NCBI GenBank assembly: GCA_018402525.1
Contig: JAGYIR010000017.1
Location: 62,001 to 126,000, forward strand
Reading direction: 5' to 3'
DNA length: 64,000 nucleotides
Source: Crocinitomicaceae bacterium
GTDB lineage: Bacteria > Bacteroidota > Bacteroidia > Flavobacteriales_D > Crocinitomicaceae
Part shown: positions 50,856 to 59,945 of the stretch, piece after piece
Numbering within the stretch: position 1 is the first letter of the stretch
Layout: the number at the start of each line of letters is the position of its first letter
Notes under the pieces: model-generated
Told to the model about the DNA's origin: nothing
Databases searched by the model: none
The model's input: the letters and a program-made list of their open reading frames with translations, nothing else
Position numbers and translations under genes: made by a program

Positions 50856-52346
50856 CTATTTTACTCTGAGTCGCTGACCCACATTGATTCTATCGACATT
50901 AACCGATGGGTTTAGCCTTTTCAACTGTGAGATAGACAAACGGTGTCGTTGTGCAATTTTACCAAAGGTATCCCCAGAACGCACCGTATAGTATGATTTT
51001 GTTTCGGCCGGAGGTTGGGGGCTTGTTTGAGGTTGCGTTGTAGGATTTGTTGGTGTAATTAACGTCGTTCCCGTTTTTACCTTCAAGCGTTGACCTACAT
51101 AAATTTTTGTTGAATTCAGCCCATTGTCGCGTTGGATTTCAGCAACAGTCGTTCCGTAACGCGTAGCAATCGTTCCTAACGTTTCCCCGCTTCCTACCTT
51201 GTGATACTGGAAAGTGGGTTTCGTTTCAACCACTGGTGTTTCTTCAACGTTCGTTACTGGAGCAGGAACCTTTGGAGCATCAGCGGAGTATTTAGAAAAC
51301 TCAAGTTCATATAATTTTTCCTCTTGCGCCACCAGTTTTCCAACAACCGTGAGTGGCAAAGTAATGCATTGATTTGGAACTGTTTTAGGAATGAATGATT
51401 TCTTATAAATAGGATTTAATCGCTCAATTTCAGCCTGATCAAAAGCTAACAGCTCACTGATTGTTTCCATGTGAACCCCCTTTGAAAGGCACATCGTATC
51501 CAATTGAGGGTAGCGCATTTCTGCTTCCATTGGAATGATGTTGTGCTCGGCATGGTAGGTCAACAAATACGCTGCAGCAATAAAATTTGGCACGTATCCT
51601 TGTGTTTCCTTTGGTAAAAACGGCCGAACCTCCCAATATGTCAGCTTGTTTCCAGATCTTCTGATTGCCTTATTCACATTTCCTGGTCCCGCATTGTATG
51701 CAGCTAGCGCTAAATTCCAGTCGTTGTAAATATCGTATAGCTTTGCCAAATACTTACACGCTGCTTCCGTAGCCAATTCAGGATCCATGCGCTCATCGAT
51801 GTATGAGTTTTCTTGCAATCCAAACATTCGACCTGTTCCGTACATAAATTGCCAAAGACCGAGAGCACCGGCTCTTGATTTAACCTGAGGGCGCAATCCG
51901 CTTTCAATCACCGCCAAATACTTCAATTCTAAGGGCAAATTGTGTTCAGCAAGTTTGGATTCAAACATGTCAAAGTACAACTTTGATCTCCCTAATACAA
52001 CACGCGCAAAACCACGTCTCTTTTGAACAAAAAAACGAATGGTCGATAACGTCGCTTCGTTACAATCGAGGTGAAAAGGACTCATTTCATTCATTACGCC
52101 CAAACGCTTGCAATACACCTCATCTGAAAACTCAGGAATGTCATTTTGCTCATAGTTCAGCGCATCAATAATAGAATCGTAGTTTCCTTCTGGACTATAC
52201 TCAGCATAGAACAGATTCAAACTTTGCTCAATGGTACTGATAAGTGCTACCCCTTTTAATGAGTCCTCTTTCGTCCACTTTCCGGTGGACTGAGCCAACG
52301 AAAGCGTTAAAGAAATTACGGCGATGATTGTACTTAAAACCTTCAT
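50856..52346 (-). CDS. mltD: Membrane-bound lytic murein transglycosylase D-like, SLT plus two LysM
   Basis: The 496-residue exported enzyme has a signal peptide (VLSTIIAVISLTLSLAQ). The SLT catalytic domain runs from ELKYLAVIESGLRPQVKSRA (catalytic Glu in IESG) to GALGLWQFM, NLALAAYNAGPGNVNKAIRR and FIAAAYLL. Two LysM peptidoglycan-binding modules are at the C-terminus (YHKVGSGETLGTIATRYG, YYTVRSGDTFGKIAQRHRLS). A Pro/Thr-rich linker separates the LysMs. It cleaves peptidoglycan glycan strands with formation of 1,6-anhydro-MurNAc ends. Its start overlaps the gatA stop by 1 bp, so it is part of the tatA-gatA operon. Confidence 0.93.
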   Translation of the reverse strand: MKVLSTIIAVISLTLSLAQSTGKWTKEDSLKGVALISTIEQSLNLFYAEYSPEGNYDSIIDALNYEQNDIPEFSDEVYCKRLGVMNEMSPFHLDCNEATLSTIRFFVQKRRGFARVVLGRSKLYFDMFESKLAEHNLPLELKYLAVIESGLRPQVKSRAGALGLWQFMYGTGRMFGLQENSYIDERMDPELATEAACKYLAKLYDIYNDWNLALAAYNAGPGNVNKAIRRSGNKLTYWEVRPFLPKETQGYVPNFIAAAYLLTYHAEHNIIPMEAEMRYPQLDTMCLSKGVHMETISELLAFDQAEIERLNPIYKKSFIPKTVPNQCITLPLTVVGKLVAQEEKLYELEFSKYSADAPKVPAPVTNVEETPVVETKPTFQYHKVGSGETLGTIATRYGTTVAEIQRDNGLNSTKIYVGQRLKVKTGTTLITPTNPTTQPQTSPQPPAETKSYYTVRSGDTFGKIAQRHRLSISQLKRLNPSVNVDRINVGQRLRVK

Positions 52347-53761
52347 TAATCTAGGGCTATTTTTTCCAGTTGTTTAGAGAAACTCAACATTTCCTTCTCT
52401 TTGAAATGGTTTCCAATGACTTGCACACCAAACGGCAATCCATTGCTGTGTTTTCCGAGCGGTAAAGAAATTGCAGGATTCCCACTCAAGTTCGCGTGAA
52501 CCGTATAAATATCTTGCAAATACATCGCAATTGGGTCTGTAACGGCATTTAACTCGAAAGCCGTGGTCGGTGTAGTGGGTAGTAAAATCAGGTCGAACTG
52601 ACTTAAAATTTCGTTTGTCTTATCCTGTAAAACTCTACGCACTTTCTGTCCTTTTGTATAGTAGGCATCGTAATAACCATGAGAAAGAACAAATGTTCCC
52701 GCCATGATTCTACGTTGCACTTCTGGACCAAATCCTTCGCTGCGCGATTTTTTATACGTTTGCTCCACGCCCTTAGCAAGAGCACTTCTATGTCCAAAAT
52801 GAACTCCGTCAAAGCGCGACAAATTAGAAGAGGCTTCTGCAGTAGTAAGCACATAATACGTTGGCACCATGTACTCCAAATAGGGGAAAGAAACAAAGTC
52901 AACGGTGTGACCTTCGGCTTTCAGCTTTTCGATGATTCCGTCCAACGATTGCTTAATTTCCTCATCTATTCCATCAACCTCATAACTTTCTTGAATAACT
53001 GCAATTTTTCGTTTTTGCGTTGTATCAAAATCAGAATATGCTTCCACTGGTTGAGTTGAAACCGTTGCGTCGAACTCATCCTGACCTGCCATTACTTCTA
53101 AAAGTAACGCGGCGTCTTCAAGTGAGTTGGTGAATGGTCCAATTTGATCAAAAGATGACGCATAGGCAATTAATCCGTGACGACTGATTCGTCCATACGT
53201 CGGTTTTAAACCGTAGGTTCCTGTAAAACTAGCAGGTTGACGAATGGATCCACCCGTATCACTCCCTAATGCTGCTGTGCATAGTCCCGCTGCAACTGCT
53301 GCCGCTGAACCACCCGAAGAACCACCAGGAACTTTCGTTTTATCAATTGGATTCAGTACTGGTCCAAACGCGGATTTTTCGTTGGAACTTCCCATGGCAA
53401 ACTCGTCACAGTTCAGCCGACCGATGATCACTGCATCTTCGGCAATCAAGCGCTCTACAGCTGTTCCTGTAAAAAGGGATTCGAAATTTTCTAATATTTT
53501 GGAACCAGCTGAGACCTTGTGTCCTTTATAGCACATGTTGTCTTTCAGTCCAATTACCATTCCTGCCAATCGGCATGCGGTTCCATTCTTAATTTTTTGA
53601 TCTACTTTTTCCGCTTGAATACGTGCGGATTCTTCAAACACTTCCAAAAAAGCATTTAACTCTTTGTTGTCTTCAATTGCCGAGAGATACCCTTCAAGGA
53701 TACTCATAACTGTATCGCCTGAAGAAATCGCTTGTTTCACTTCAGCATACGTTCGCAACAT
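52346..53761 (-). CDS. gatA: Asp-tRNA(Asn)/Glu-tRNA(Gln) amidotransferase subunit A
   Basis: GatA releases ammonia from glutamine for the amidation of misacylated tRNA. The 471-residue amidase has the Ser-cisSer-Lys catalytic triad: the lysine in MVIGLKDNMCYKG, the cis-Ser in PGGSSGGSAAAVAAGL, and the nucleophile in GSDTGGSIRQPASFTGTYGL. RIMAGTFVLSHGYYDAYYTK is another GatA-typical region. gatB and gatC are not adjacent, which is usual in Bacteroidota. It sits 10 bp after tatA and overlaps the MltD start. Confidence 0.95.
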   Translation of the reverse strand: MLRTYAEVKQAISSGDTVMSILEGYLSAIEDNKELNAFLEVFEESARIQAEKVDQKIKNGTACRLAGMVIGLKDNMCYKGHKVSAGSKILENFESLFTGTAVERLIAEDAVIIGRLNCDEFAMGSSNEKSAFGPVLNPIDKTKVPGGSSGGSAAAVAAGLCTAALGSDTGGSIRQPASFTGTYGLKPTYGRISRHGLIAYASSFDQIGPFTNSLEDAALLLEVMAGQDEFDATVSTQPVEAYSDFDTTQKRKIAVIQESYEVDGIDEEIKQSLDGIIEKLKAEGHTVDFVSFPYLEYMVPTYYVLTTAEASSNLSRFDGVHFGHRSALAKGVEQTYKKSRSEGFGPEVQRRIMAGTFVLSHGYYDAYYTKGQKVRRVLQDKTNEILSQFDLILLPTTPTTAFELNAVTDPIAMYLQDIYTVHANLSGNPAISLPLGKHSNGLPFGVQVIGNHFKEKEMLSFSKQLEKIALD

Positions 53762-53771
53762 GCGTTGATTT

Positions 53772-53951
53772 TTAAGATTTTTTTTCTTTAGACTCAGTGT
53801 CCTCTTCTGGTTTTGCAGAAGCGTCCTTGAATTCTTTCACTCCTCTACCCAATCCCTTCATTAACTCTGGGATTTTTTTACCACCAAACAACAACAACGC
53901 AACAACCAATATTGCGATTACTTGCCAAGGACCGAAAATTCCTAATACCAT
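53772..53951 (-). CDS. tatA: Twin-arginine translocase subunit TatA
   Basis: The 59-residue TatA/E protein has an N-terminal membrane span with the conserved [20 protein letters not shown] segment, the amphipathic helix [18 protein letters not shown] and an acidic tail. It forms the Tat pore that exports folded proteins. I choose the ATG at 53951; the longer reading would use a GTG one codon upstream. It has its own TAACTTTG box and starts the tatA-gatA-mltD-DUF4837-glycosyltransferase series. Confidence 0.93.
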   Translation of the reverse strand: MVLGIFGPWQVIAILVVALLLFGGKKIPELMKGLGRGVKEFKDASAKPEEDTESKEKKS

Positions 53952-53974
53952 CACTATTCAATTTAAAGTTGTAA

Positions 53975-53982
53975 CAAAGTTA
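53975..53982 (-). promoter_or_regulatory. TAnnTTTG -7 promoter box for tatA operon
   Basis: On the minus strand a perfect TAACTTTG ends 23 nt before the tatA ATG, within the 85-bp gap downstream of infB. Confidence 0.6.
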
Positions 53983-54036
53983 ACAAATAAGACTTCAAGT
54001 ATCTATTGTAATGCAATAAAAGATGTTAATGTAGCT

Positions 54037-56730
54037 TTACTTCAATTTTCTTGCTACTTCTACCTCTTCAAATGCTTCGACAATATCACCCTCCTTAATA
54101 TCGTTGTACTTTTCTATGTTCAATCCACATTCGTAATTGTTTTTCACCTCTTTCACGTCGTCTTTGAATCGTTTCAATGATCCTAAAGTACCTGTGTGAA
54201 TTACAATTCCATCACGAATTACTCGAATGTTTGACGTACGCTTGATCAAGCCGCTCGTAACGAAACAACCTGCAATTGTACCAATTTTCGTAATGTTGAA
54301 CGTTTCTCTGATTTCCGCTGTTCCGATGATTTTCTCTTCAATATCTGGAGACAACATTCCTTCCATTGCCGCTTTGATTTCGTCAATCGCCTTATAAATA
54401 ATAGAGTACAATCGAATATCGATTTGTTCTGTATCTGCCAATTTACGAGCACTTGCCGATGGTCTTACCTGGAATCCAATGATAATTGCTTCAGATGCCG
54501 ATGCCAAGTTAACGTCTGCCTCAGAAATCGCCCCAACACCTTTGTGTACGATGTTGATTTGGATTTCCTCTGTTGAAAGTCGTTGCAATGAATCCGAAAG
54601 TGCTTCGATCGATCCATCAACGTCACCCTTAATAATCAAGTTCAACTCTTTAAAGTCACCAATCGCCAAACGACGTCCGATCTCATCAAGTGTAATGTGT
54701 TTCGTTGTACGCAAACCTTGTTCACGGTACAATTGTTCTCTTTTAAGCGCAATAGATTTTGCTTCTCGCTCATCATCCATCACGTGGAATTTATCTCCAG
54801 CCGATGGTGCTCCGTTGATACCAAGAATGGCAACCGGTTTAGCTGGACCCACCTCTTTCACACTTTTACCGTGCTCATCGTGCATTGCCTTTACTTTACC
54901 GTGGTTTCTTCCCACAAGCACATAATCCCCCACACGCAAGGTTCCGTTTTCTACCAAAATATTGGTCACATATCCCTTTCCAATGTCCAACGATGATTCA
55001 ATTACAGTTCCAACCGCTTTTCTGTTTGGATTTGCTTTCAAATCAAGTAATTCCGCCTCTAACAATACTTTTTCTAACAATGCGTCAATGTTGACGTTTT
55101 GCTTTGCCGAAATTTCTTGACACTGATATTTTCCACCCCAGTCTTCCACCAAAATATTCATTTGCGAAAGCTGTTCCTTAATTTTATCCGGGTTTGCACC
55201 AGGTTTATCTACCTTATTGATGGCGAATACCATTGGAACCTCTGCCGCCTGAGCGTGAGAAATTGCCTCTTTGGTTTGTGGCATGACATCATCATCAGCT
55301 GCGATAATAATAATCGCAACATCAGTTACTTTTGCTCCACGTGCACGCATTGCGGTAAAGGCTTCGTGACCAGGAGTATCAAGGAAGGTCATTCTACGAC
55401 CGTCTTTCAACTTAACGTTATATGCTCCAATGTGCTGTGTAATTCCACCAGCCTCGCCATCAGTTACGTTTGCATTTCTGATTTTATCCAACAACGATGT
55501 TTTACCATGGTCGACGTGACCCATGACCGTAATAATTGGCGCTCTTGGCAATAAATCCTCCTCGTTATCAGCCTCGTCTGGAATAGCATCTTGTACCTCT
55601 GCGCTCACAAATTCAGCCTCAAAGCCAAATTCTTCCGCTATAATCTGAATCGTTTCAGCATCCAATCGTTGATTGATTGAAGCAAAAATTCCGAGAGACA
55701 TACAAGCAGAAATTACTTCTGTAGATCCAACCCCCATCATTGATGCAAGTTCAGAAACAGAAACAAACTCTGTTAATTTTAATACTTTCTCTTCAAGCTC
55801 TGCTTGAATTTCTTCTTCTTGTCTACGCTGCGCAACCGTATCACGTTTTGCTCTTCTGTTCTTAGAACCTTTAGATTTACCTCCCTTGCTTGATAATCGC
55901 GCAAGTGTTTCCTTGATTTCCTTTTGGATATCTTGTTCAGTAATTTCTGGTTTATCAACCTTAGGCTTGTTCTTATTAAATCCTCCTTTGTTCGGTTGAC
56001 TTGTTCCCTGATTTTGATTTCCTGCTTGACTTTGTTGTCCCGCCGCCTTATCTGCATCAACTTTACGAACTCGCTTTCTCTTCTTTCTATCAGCGTGAGA
56101 CGTTCGCTCTCTTTCTACTGGTAAAACTATTTTTCCAACGACATTCGGACCCGTAAGCCTTGCTCCTTGAGCGCGAATAGTTTCGGTTTCTTTCTTTTCT
56201 TCTGGAACAACAGGGGTTTCCTCCTTCTTCGGAGGTGTAACCTCTTCTGCTTTTGCTTCTTCCTTCTTAGGGGATTCTTCTTTTACAGGTGGTTTTACCT
56301 CTTCTTTTTCCTTTTTATCAGGTCGCGTTTTAGTGTTCAGCTTGTCCAAATCGATTTTACCAACCACCTGAACTCCTCTTGTCGGTTCTTCCTTAGGCGG
56401 AGTCGGTTCCACCTTTTCCGGTGTTACTTCTGGTGCTTTGGCAACTTCTTCCTTCGCCGGGGCCTCTTCCTTAACAGGAGCTGGCTCGTTTTTATCGCGC
56501 AAAGAAATGGTTTCTCTCTTCTCGTGAGAAACTGTTGTGTTCTTCGCTTTTTCCTTCAACGTTTGATCCGCAGCAAATTCAGTGCGCAACATATCATAAT
56601 GCTCCGGCTCAAGTTTTGTGTTCGGGCTAGCATCGATCGTTACTCCTTTCTTTTCAAGAAATTCGACAAGGGTAGACATACCCACGTTGAGTTCACCTGC
56701 TGCTTTTCCTAATCTAATTGGTTTGGCCAT
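54037..56730 (-). CDS. infB: Translation initiation factor IF-2
   Basis: IF-2 is the GTPase that brings fMet-tRNA to the 30S subunit and promotes subunit joining. The 897-residue protein has an N-terminal IF2N motif ([20 protein letters not shown]) and a long acidic/basic low-complexity linker rich in Pro, Glu and Lys. The G domain follows: G1 [17 protein letters not shown] near residue 400, [31 protein letters not shown] and [16 protein letters not shown]. Domains II-IV end with the fMet-tRNA-binding C2 domain. It is third in the rimP-nusA-infB order conserved across bacteria. Confidence 0.97.
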   Translation of the reverse strand: MAKPIRLGKAAGELNVGMSTLVEFLEKKGVTIDASPNTKLEPEHYDMLRTEFAADQTLKEKAKNTTVSHEKRETISLRDKNEPAPVKEEAPAKEEVAKAPEVTPEKVEPTPPKEEPTRGVQVVGKIDLDKLNTKTRPDKKEKEEVKPPVKEESPKKEEAKAEEVTPPKKEETPVVPEEKKETETIRAQGARLTGPNVVGKIVLPVERERTSHADRKKRKRVRKVDADKAAGQQSQAGNQNQGTSQPNKGGFNKNKPKVDKPEITEQDIQKEIKETLARLSSKGGKSKGSKNRRAKRDTVAQRRQEEEIQAELEEKVLKLTEFVSVSELASMMGVGSTEVISACMSLGIFASINQRLDAETIQIIAEEFGFEAEFVSAEVQDAIPDEADNEEDLLPRAPIITVMGHVDHGKTSLLDKIRNANVTDGEAGGITQHIGAYNVKLKDGRRMTFLDTPGHEAFTAMRARGAKVTDVAIIIIAADDDVMPQTKEAISHAQAAEVPMVFAINKVDKPGANPDKIKEQLSQMNILVEDWGGKYQCQEISAKQNVNIDALLEKVLLEAELLDLKANPNRKAVGTVIESSLDIGKGYVTNILVENGTLRVGDYVLVGRNHGKVKAMHDEHGKSVKEVGPAKPVAILGINGAPSAGDKFHVMDDEREAKSIALKREQLYREQGLRTTKHITLDEIGRRLAIGDFKELNLIIKGDVDGSIEALSDSLQRLSTEEIQINIVHKGVGAISEADVNLASASEAIIIGFQVRPSASARKLADTEQIDIRLYSIIYKAIDEIKAAMEGMLSPDIEEKIIGTAEIRETFNITKIGTIAGCFVTSGLIKRTSNIRVIRDGIVIHTGTLGSLKRFKDDVKEVKNNYECGLNIEKYNDIKEGDIVEAFEEVEVARKLK

Positions 56731-56817
56731 AAAACTATGCGTCCTTTAACTTTATTCACCTTGATTTATCAAGGTTGTTTTTTATTTGATGCCCTAAATA
56801 TACTTATTTGCGGGGAT

Positions 56818-58053
56818 TTACTCGAATTCCGCCTTTAGAATTTTAAACACCTCTTCTATTGTTTCTTGTTCCAAGTCGGTTCTTTTTACCAACTCTTCAA
56901 CTCCTAGATCTAACACAGATTTCGCTGTATCACAACCGATTGCCTTCAATTCATCCAAAATCCAGCTATCAATTTCATCTCCAAATTCTTCCAAGTCAAC
57001 GTCTTCAACGTCTACCTCACCTTCACGGTAAACATCCAGTTCGTAACCCGTTAATCGACCACCCAATTTAATGTTGTGACCTCCTCTACCAATTGCCAAT
57101 GACACTTGATCTGGTTTTAAAAACACTTTCGCGCGTTTTTGTTCTTCGTCAATCTCGATCGTTGTAATTTTTGCTGGTGAAAGTGCACGTTGAATGTACA
57201 ATTGTGGGTTGTTTGTATAGTTGATTACGTCGATGTTTTCGTTTTTCAACTCACGAACAATTCCGTGAATACGCGAACCTTTCATACCAACACACGCACC
57301 AACTGGATCTACACGATCATCGTACGATTCTACAGCTACTTTTGCTCTTTCTCCTGGCTCACGTACAATTTTCTTGATGGTGATTAAACCGTCAAACACT
57401 TCTGGAACCTCTAGTTCGAAAAGACGCTCCAAAAATTCTGGTGCTGTTCGTGATAAAATAATAACAGGACTGCTGTTTCGCATATCTACTTTTGCAACTA
57501 CCGCACGAATTGACTCTCCTTTTCTGAAGTAATCCGAAGGAATTTGCTCTGATTTTGGTAAAATCAACTCGTTTCCTTCGTCATCCAATACCATGATCTC
57601 TTTCTTCCACACTTGATATACTTCACCCGTAACGATTTCTCCTACGCGCTCTTTGTACAATTTATACAGGTGATCTTTCTCCAACTCCATGATACGAGAA
57701 ATCAAGTTTTGACGTAACGAAAGCACATTTCTTCTTCCGAAATCCAAAAACTTAAACTCTTCTGTTACTTCCTCTCCAATTTCAAAATCAGGTTCAATTT
57801 TAATTGCATCTGAATACGCAATTTCCGTATTTGGATCTTCTACTTCTCCGTCATCTACAATTTCTTTGTTCAAGAAAATTTGAACATCACCCTTGTCAAT
57901 ATTTACAATCACATCAATGTGTTCGTCTGTGTTGAATTTTTTCTTCAACATGGCACGAAAAACGTCTTCTAAGACGTGTTGCATTGTTTGTTTATCGATG
58001 TTTTTCAGTTCTTTAAACTCTGAAAACGAGTCTATCAATTCTAAACTATCCAT
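56818..58053 (-). CDS. nusA: Transcription termination/antitermination protein NusA
   Basis: NusA binds RNA polymerase and nascent RNA and controls pausing, termination and antitermination. The 411-residue protein shows the RNAP-binding N-terminal domain (SFSEFKELKNIDKQTMQHVL), the S1 domain (GEIVTGEVYQVWKKEIMVLD) and two KH domains. Typical NusA stretches are YDDRVDPVGACVGMKGSRIH, FLKPDQVSLAIGRGGHNIKL and GRLTGYELDVYRE. It ends with a short helical region. The length is normal for Bacteroidota, which lack the E. coli acidic repeats. It follows rimP by 6 bp. Confidence 0.96.
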   Translation of the reverse strand: MDSLELIDSFSEFKELKNIDKQTMQHVLEDVFRAMLKKKFNTDEHIDVIVNIDKGDVQIFLNKEIVDDGEVEDPNTEIAYSDAIKIEPDFEIGEEVTEEFKFLDFGRRNVLSLRQNLISRIMELEKDHLYKLYKERVGEIVTGEVYQVWKKEIMVLDDEGNELILPKSEQIPSDYFRKGESIRAVVAKVDMRNSSPVIILSRTAPEFLERLFELEVPEVFDGLITIKKIVREPGERAKVAVESYDDRVDPVGACVGMKGSRIHGIVRELKNENIDVINYTNNPQLYIQRALSPAKITTIEIDEEQKRAKVFLKPDQVSLAIGRGGHNIKLGGRLTGYELDVYREGEVDVEDVDLEEFGDEIDSWILDELKAIGCDTAKSVLDLGVEELVKRTDLEQETIEEVFKILKAEFE

Positions 58054-58059
58054 ACTTGT

Positions 58060-58536
58060 TTATTTAAATGATATTACAATTTTTGTTTCCTTTATTTGAT
58101 CCATTGCGAAGACATGATCTTCCACAATTGTTTCTTTCTTTTTCTTTCCTTCAATGCGTTCCTTTCGTTCCGTTTGAAGTGTAATTTGCTCAGGAGTTGC
58201 GTCGATCATTAATCCTGTGATAGCTGTTCCATCTTCCAGTTTGACATCAACCTCTCTCCCAATATTTTTTTTGTACTGTGCAAATACACGCAGACCTTTG
58301 TCCAATCCAGCAGAAGTAACGCTCAACTCAAAATCTTCTTCTTCTCGATCTAAGTTGTGCTCAATATTTCGTGATACAGACATGCAATCTTTTACCGAAA
58401 CACCACCTTCGTGTTTGTCCAGTTCCACCACAATGACGTTGCTTGGCGAAACAGTTAAAGAAACCACAAACAAGCCATTGTCCAGTTCGGCAATGCGTTC
58501 ATCTATCAATTCTGTTATTCGCGTTTTACTAATCAT
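58060..58536 (-). CDS. rimP: Ribosome maturation factor RimP
   Basis: RimP is required for 30S subunit maturation. The 158-residue protein has the N-terminal alpha/beta domain (ELIDERIAELDNGLFVVSLT, VSVKDCMSVSRNIEHNLDRE, FELSVTSAGLDKGLRVFAQY) and the SH3-like C-terminal domain. It is first in the rimP-nusA-infB order. Its ATG overlaps the stop of a 17-codon leader ORF as ATGA, and the leader contains a terminator-like hairpin, so expression is probably controlled in the leader. Confidence 0.95.
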   Translation of the reverse strand: MISKTRITELIDERIAELDNGLFVVSLTVSPSNVIVVELDKHEGGVSVKDCMSVSRNIEHNLDREEEDFELSVTSAGLDKGLRVFAQYKKNIGREVDVKLEDGTAITGLMIDATPEQITLQTERKERIEGKKKKETIVEDHVFAMDQIKETKIVISFK

Positions 58537-58586
58537 TGTGTATAAAAAGAGGGGACTTTCGTCCCCTCATTCGTGTAATTATTCAT
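58533..58586 (-). CDS. Putative 17-residue leader peptide overlapping rimP
   Basis: On the minus strand ATG at 58586 opens a frame encoding MNNYTNEGTKVPSFYTQ and stopping at TGA 58533-58535, which overlaps the rimP ATG as ATGA. The leader ATG lies 11 nt after a perfect TACATTTG promoter box, so it is the first start codon in the mRNA. The codons GAG GGG ACG AAA GTC CCC TC span the terminator-like hairpin. Translation would therefore melt the hairpin and hand ribosomes to rimP. Coding status is unproven; the ATGA overlap and placement are the evidence. Confidence 0.4.
   Translation of the reverse strand: MNNYTNEGTKVPSFYTQ
58544..58568 (-). terminator. Terminator-like hairpin in rimP leader (candidate attenuator)
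   Basis: On the minus strand GAGGGGAC and GTCCCCTC form a perfect 8-bp, GC-rich stem closed by a GAAA tetraloop and followed by TTTTT (58548-58544). It lies between the TACATTTG promoter and the rimP start, with no gene upstream on this strand that it could terminate. It is therefore a leader terminator or a ribosome-access hairpin. Confidence 0.7.
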
Positions 58587-58597
58587 AAAGTACGGTG

Positions 58598-58605
58598 CAA
58601 ATGTA
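58598..58605 (-). promoter_or_regulatory. TAnnTTTG -7 promoter box for rimP-nusA-infB
   Basis: On the minus strand a perfect TACATTTG lies 61 nt before the rimP ATG and 11 nt before the leader-ORF ATG. Confidence 0.6.
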
Positions 58606-58684
58606 GCACTTTTTTTCTAAATCACAATAAAATCTTCTGGTGTATAGACAATTTTTCGAACTTTGCAGTCAAAATTAGCCGTGC

Positions 58685-59263
58685 ATGTTAATCGAAATTG
58701 AAGATAAAGTCGTTTCCACACAAATATTTGAAAACAAGTTTGTGTGTGACCTGAACGCTTGCAAGGGAGCGTGTTGCGTTGAGGGCGATGCTGGGGCACC
58801 GCTTACGTTTGAAGAAGTTTCCATTCTAGAAGACGAACTGGAAGCGATTAAACCTTACATGCGCAAAGAGGGAATTGAAGCGGTTGAAAAGCAAGGCGTT
58901 TTTTACATGGATCAGGATAACGAACCTGTTACAACCCTCGTAAATGATAGCGAATGTGCCTTTGTGTTTTTCGATGAAACGGGAATTACAAAATGTGCCG
59001 TTGAACAAGCGCACAGAGAGGGAAAAACGGAATTTAAAAAACCCATATCATGTCACCTCTACCCCATTCGCGTAAAACAATTTGATAATTTTCAAGCGCT
59101 GAATTATGATAAGTGGAGTATTTGTGCTCCAGCCTGCGCTTGCGGAGATCAACTCGATGTCCCCGTGTTCAAGTTTTTAAAAGAACCGCTGATTCGCGCC
59201 TTCGGGGAATCCTTTTTCAATGAGTTATTGATTGTAGATAAGGAATTGAAGGCGGGGAAGTAA
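58685..59263 (+). CDS. DUF3109-family cysteine-rich protein
   Basis: The 192-residue cytoplasmic protein has a run of conserved cysteines: C21, C26, C30 and C31 (FVCDLNACKGACCVEGDAG), CAFVFFDETGITKCAVEQAH, ISCHLYPIRV and CAPACACGDQ. This matches the Bacteroidota family DUF3109, related to the YkgJ/UPF0153 CxxxCxxCC group believed to bind a metal or Fe-S cluster. No activity is known. Its stop codon directly abuts the convergent miaE stop, with no base between them. Confidence 0.9.
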   Translation: MLIEIEDKVVSTQIFENKFVCDLNACKGACCVEGDAGAPLTFEEVSILEDELEAIKPYMRKEGIEAVEKQGVFYMDQDNEPVTTLVNDSECAFVFFDETGITKCAVEQAHREGKTEFKKPISCHLYPIRVKQFDNFQALNYDKWSICAPACACGDQLDVPVFKFLKEPLIRAFGESFFNELLIVDKELKAGK

Positions 59264-59845
59264 CTACCCGTGCACCGTTTCTGACTTCCCGTAATTTTGA
59301 ATGACAATCGCCTCGTGGGCTAACCATTCTTTCCAGCGTTTATCAACATCAACTCGTTCAGTGACGTTTTTTGCATGACGCAGAAACATGGTGTAATGGC
59401 CTGCTTCGCTTACCATTAAATCGTAATAAAACGCTGCTAGTTCCTTGTCCTCAATATTCTCAGAAAGTGTTTTGAATCGTTCACATGACCGGGCCTCAAT
59501 CATGGCTGAAAACAACAATCGATCTACCAATTGGTCGTTTCGACTTCCTCCTTTGATCATGAATTTGTAGAGTTCATTTACATAGCTGTCTTTCCTTTCT
59601 CTTCCGAGTTCGTATCCCCGTTTTTTGATGACTTCATGTACCAATTCAAAGTGCTCAATTTCCTCTTTAGCCAAGGCCAGCATATCGCTCACCAGTTCTG
59701 TACGGTCGGGATTGCTCACAACAATAGAAATGGCATTCGTAGCGGCTTTCTGCTCACACCACGCATGGTCAGTCAAAATTTCAGGAAGGTTTGATTCTAC
59801 GATGTTGACCCATCTCGGGTCTGTAGGAAGTTTTAATCCGAGCAT
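59264..59845 (-). CDS. miaE: tRNA-(ms2io6A) hydroxylase-type diiron protein
   Basis: MiaE is a ferritin-like diiron monooxygenase that hydroxylates the isopentenyl group of 2-methylthio-N6-isopentenyl-A37 in tRNA. The 193-residue all-helical protein shows EQKAATNAISIVV, LALAKEEIEHFELVHEVIKK (ExxH), FSAMIEARSCERFKTLSENI and YDLMVSEAGHYTMFLRHAKN (ExxH), the expected iron ligands. The length is typical. It has its own TACCTTTG promoter box. Confidence 0.92.
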   Translation of the reverse strand: MLGLKLPTDPRWVNIVESNLPEILTDHAWCEQKAATNAISIVVSNPDRTELVSDMLALAKEEIEHFELVHEVIKKRGYELGRERKDSYVNELYKFMIKGGSRNDQLVDRLLFSAMIEARSCERFKTLSENIEDKELAAFYYDLMVSEAGHYTMFLRHAKNVTERVDVDKRWKEWLAHEAIVIQNYGKSETVHG

Positions 59846-59861
59846 TTCAATACATTTTTTG

Positions 59862-59869
59862 CAAAGGTA
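59862..59869 (-). promoter_or_regulatory. TAnnTTTG -7 promoter box for miaE
   Basis: On the minus strand a perfect TACCTTTG ends 16 nt before the miaE ATG at 59845. Confidence 0.55.
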
Positions 59870-59907
59870 GGGAATAAAACAAAAGTGAATAGTGTTTTGT
59901 TAATCTG

Positions 59908-59940
59908 AGGCTATCGCACGATTGAATCGTGCGATAGCCT
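59908..59940. terminator. Perfect 16-bp inverted repeat downstream of GNAT gene
   Basis: AGGCTATCGCACGATT and AATCGTGCGATAGCCT are exact reverse complements around a single G. The hairpin begins 5 bp after the stop codon of the minus-strand GNAT gene and lies upstream of the miaE promoter. It is a strong stem but lacks a long U run, so it may stop transcription weakly or protect the 3' end of the mRNA. Confidence 0.6.
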
Positions 59941-59945
59941 TGAAT

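Noticed and set aside
54479-55554. Several plus-strand ORFs of 69-151 residues
   Set aside because: All are antisense to the GTPase and C-terminal domains of infB.
56167-56712. 181-residue plus-strand ORF rich in Phe, Arg and Leu
   Set aside because: It is antisense to the low-complexity Pro/Glu/Lys linker of infB; the odd composition is the mirror of that linker.
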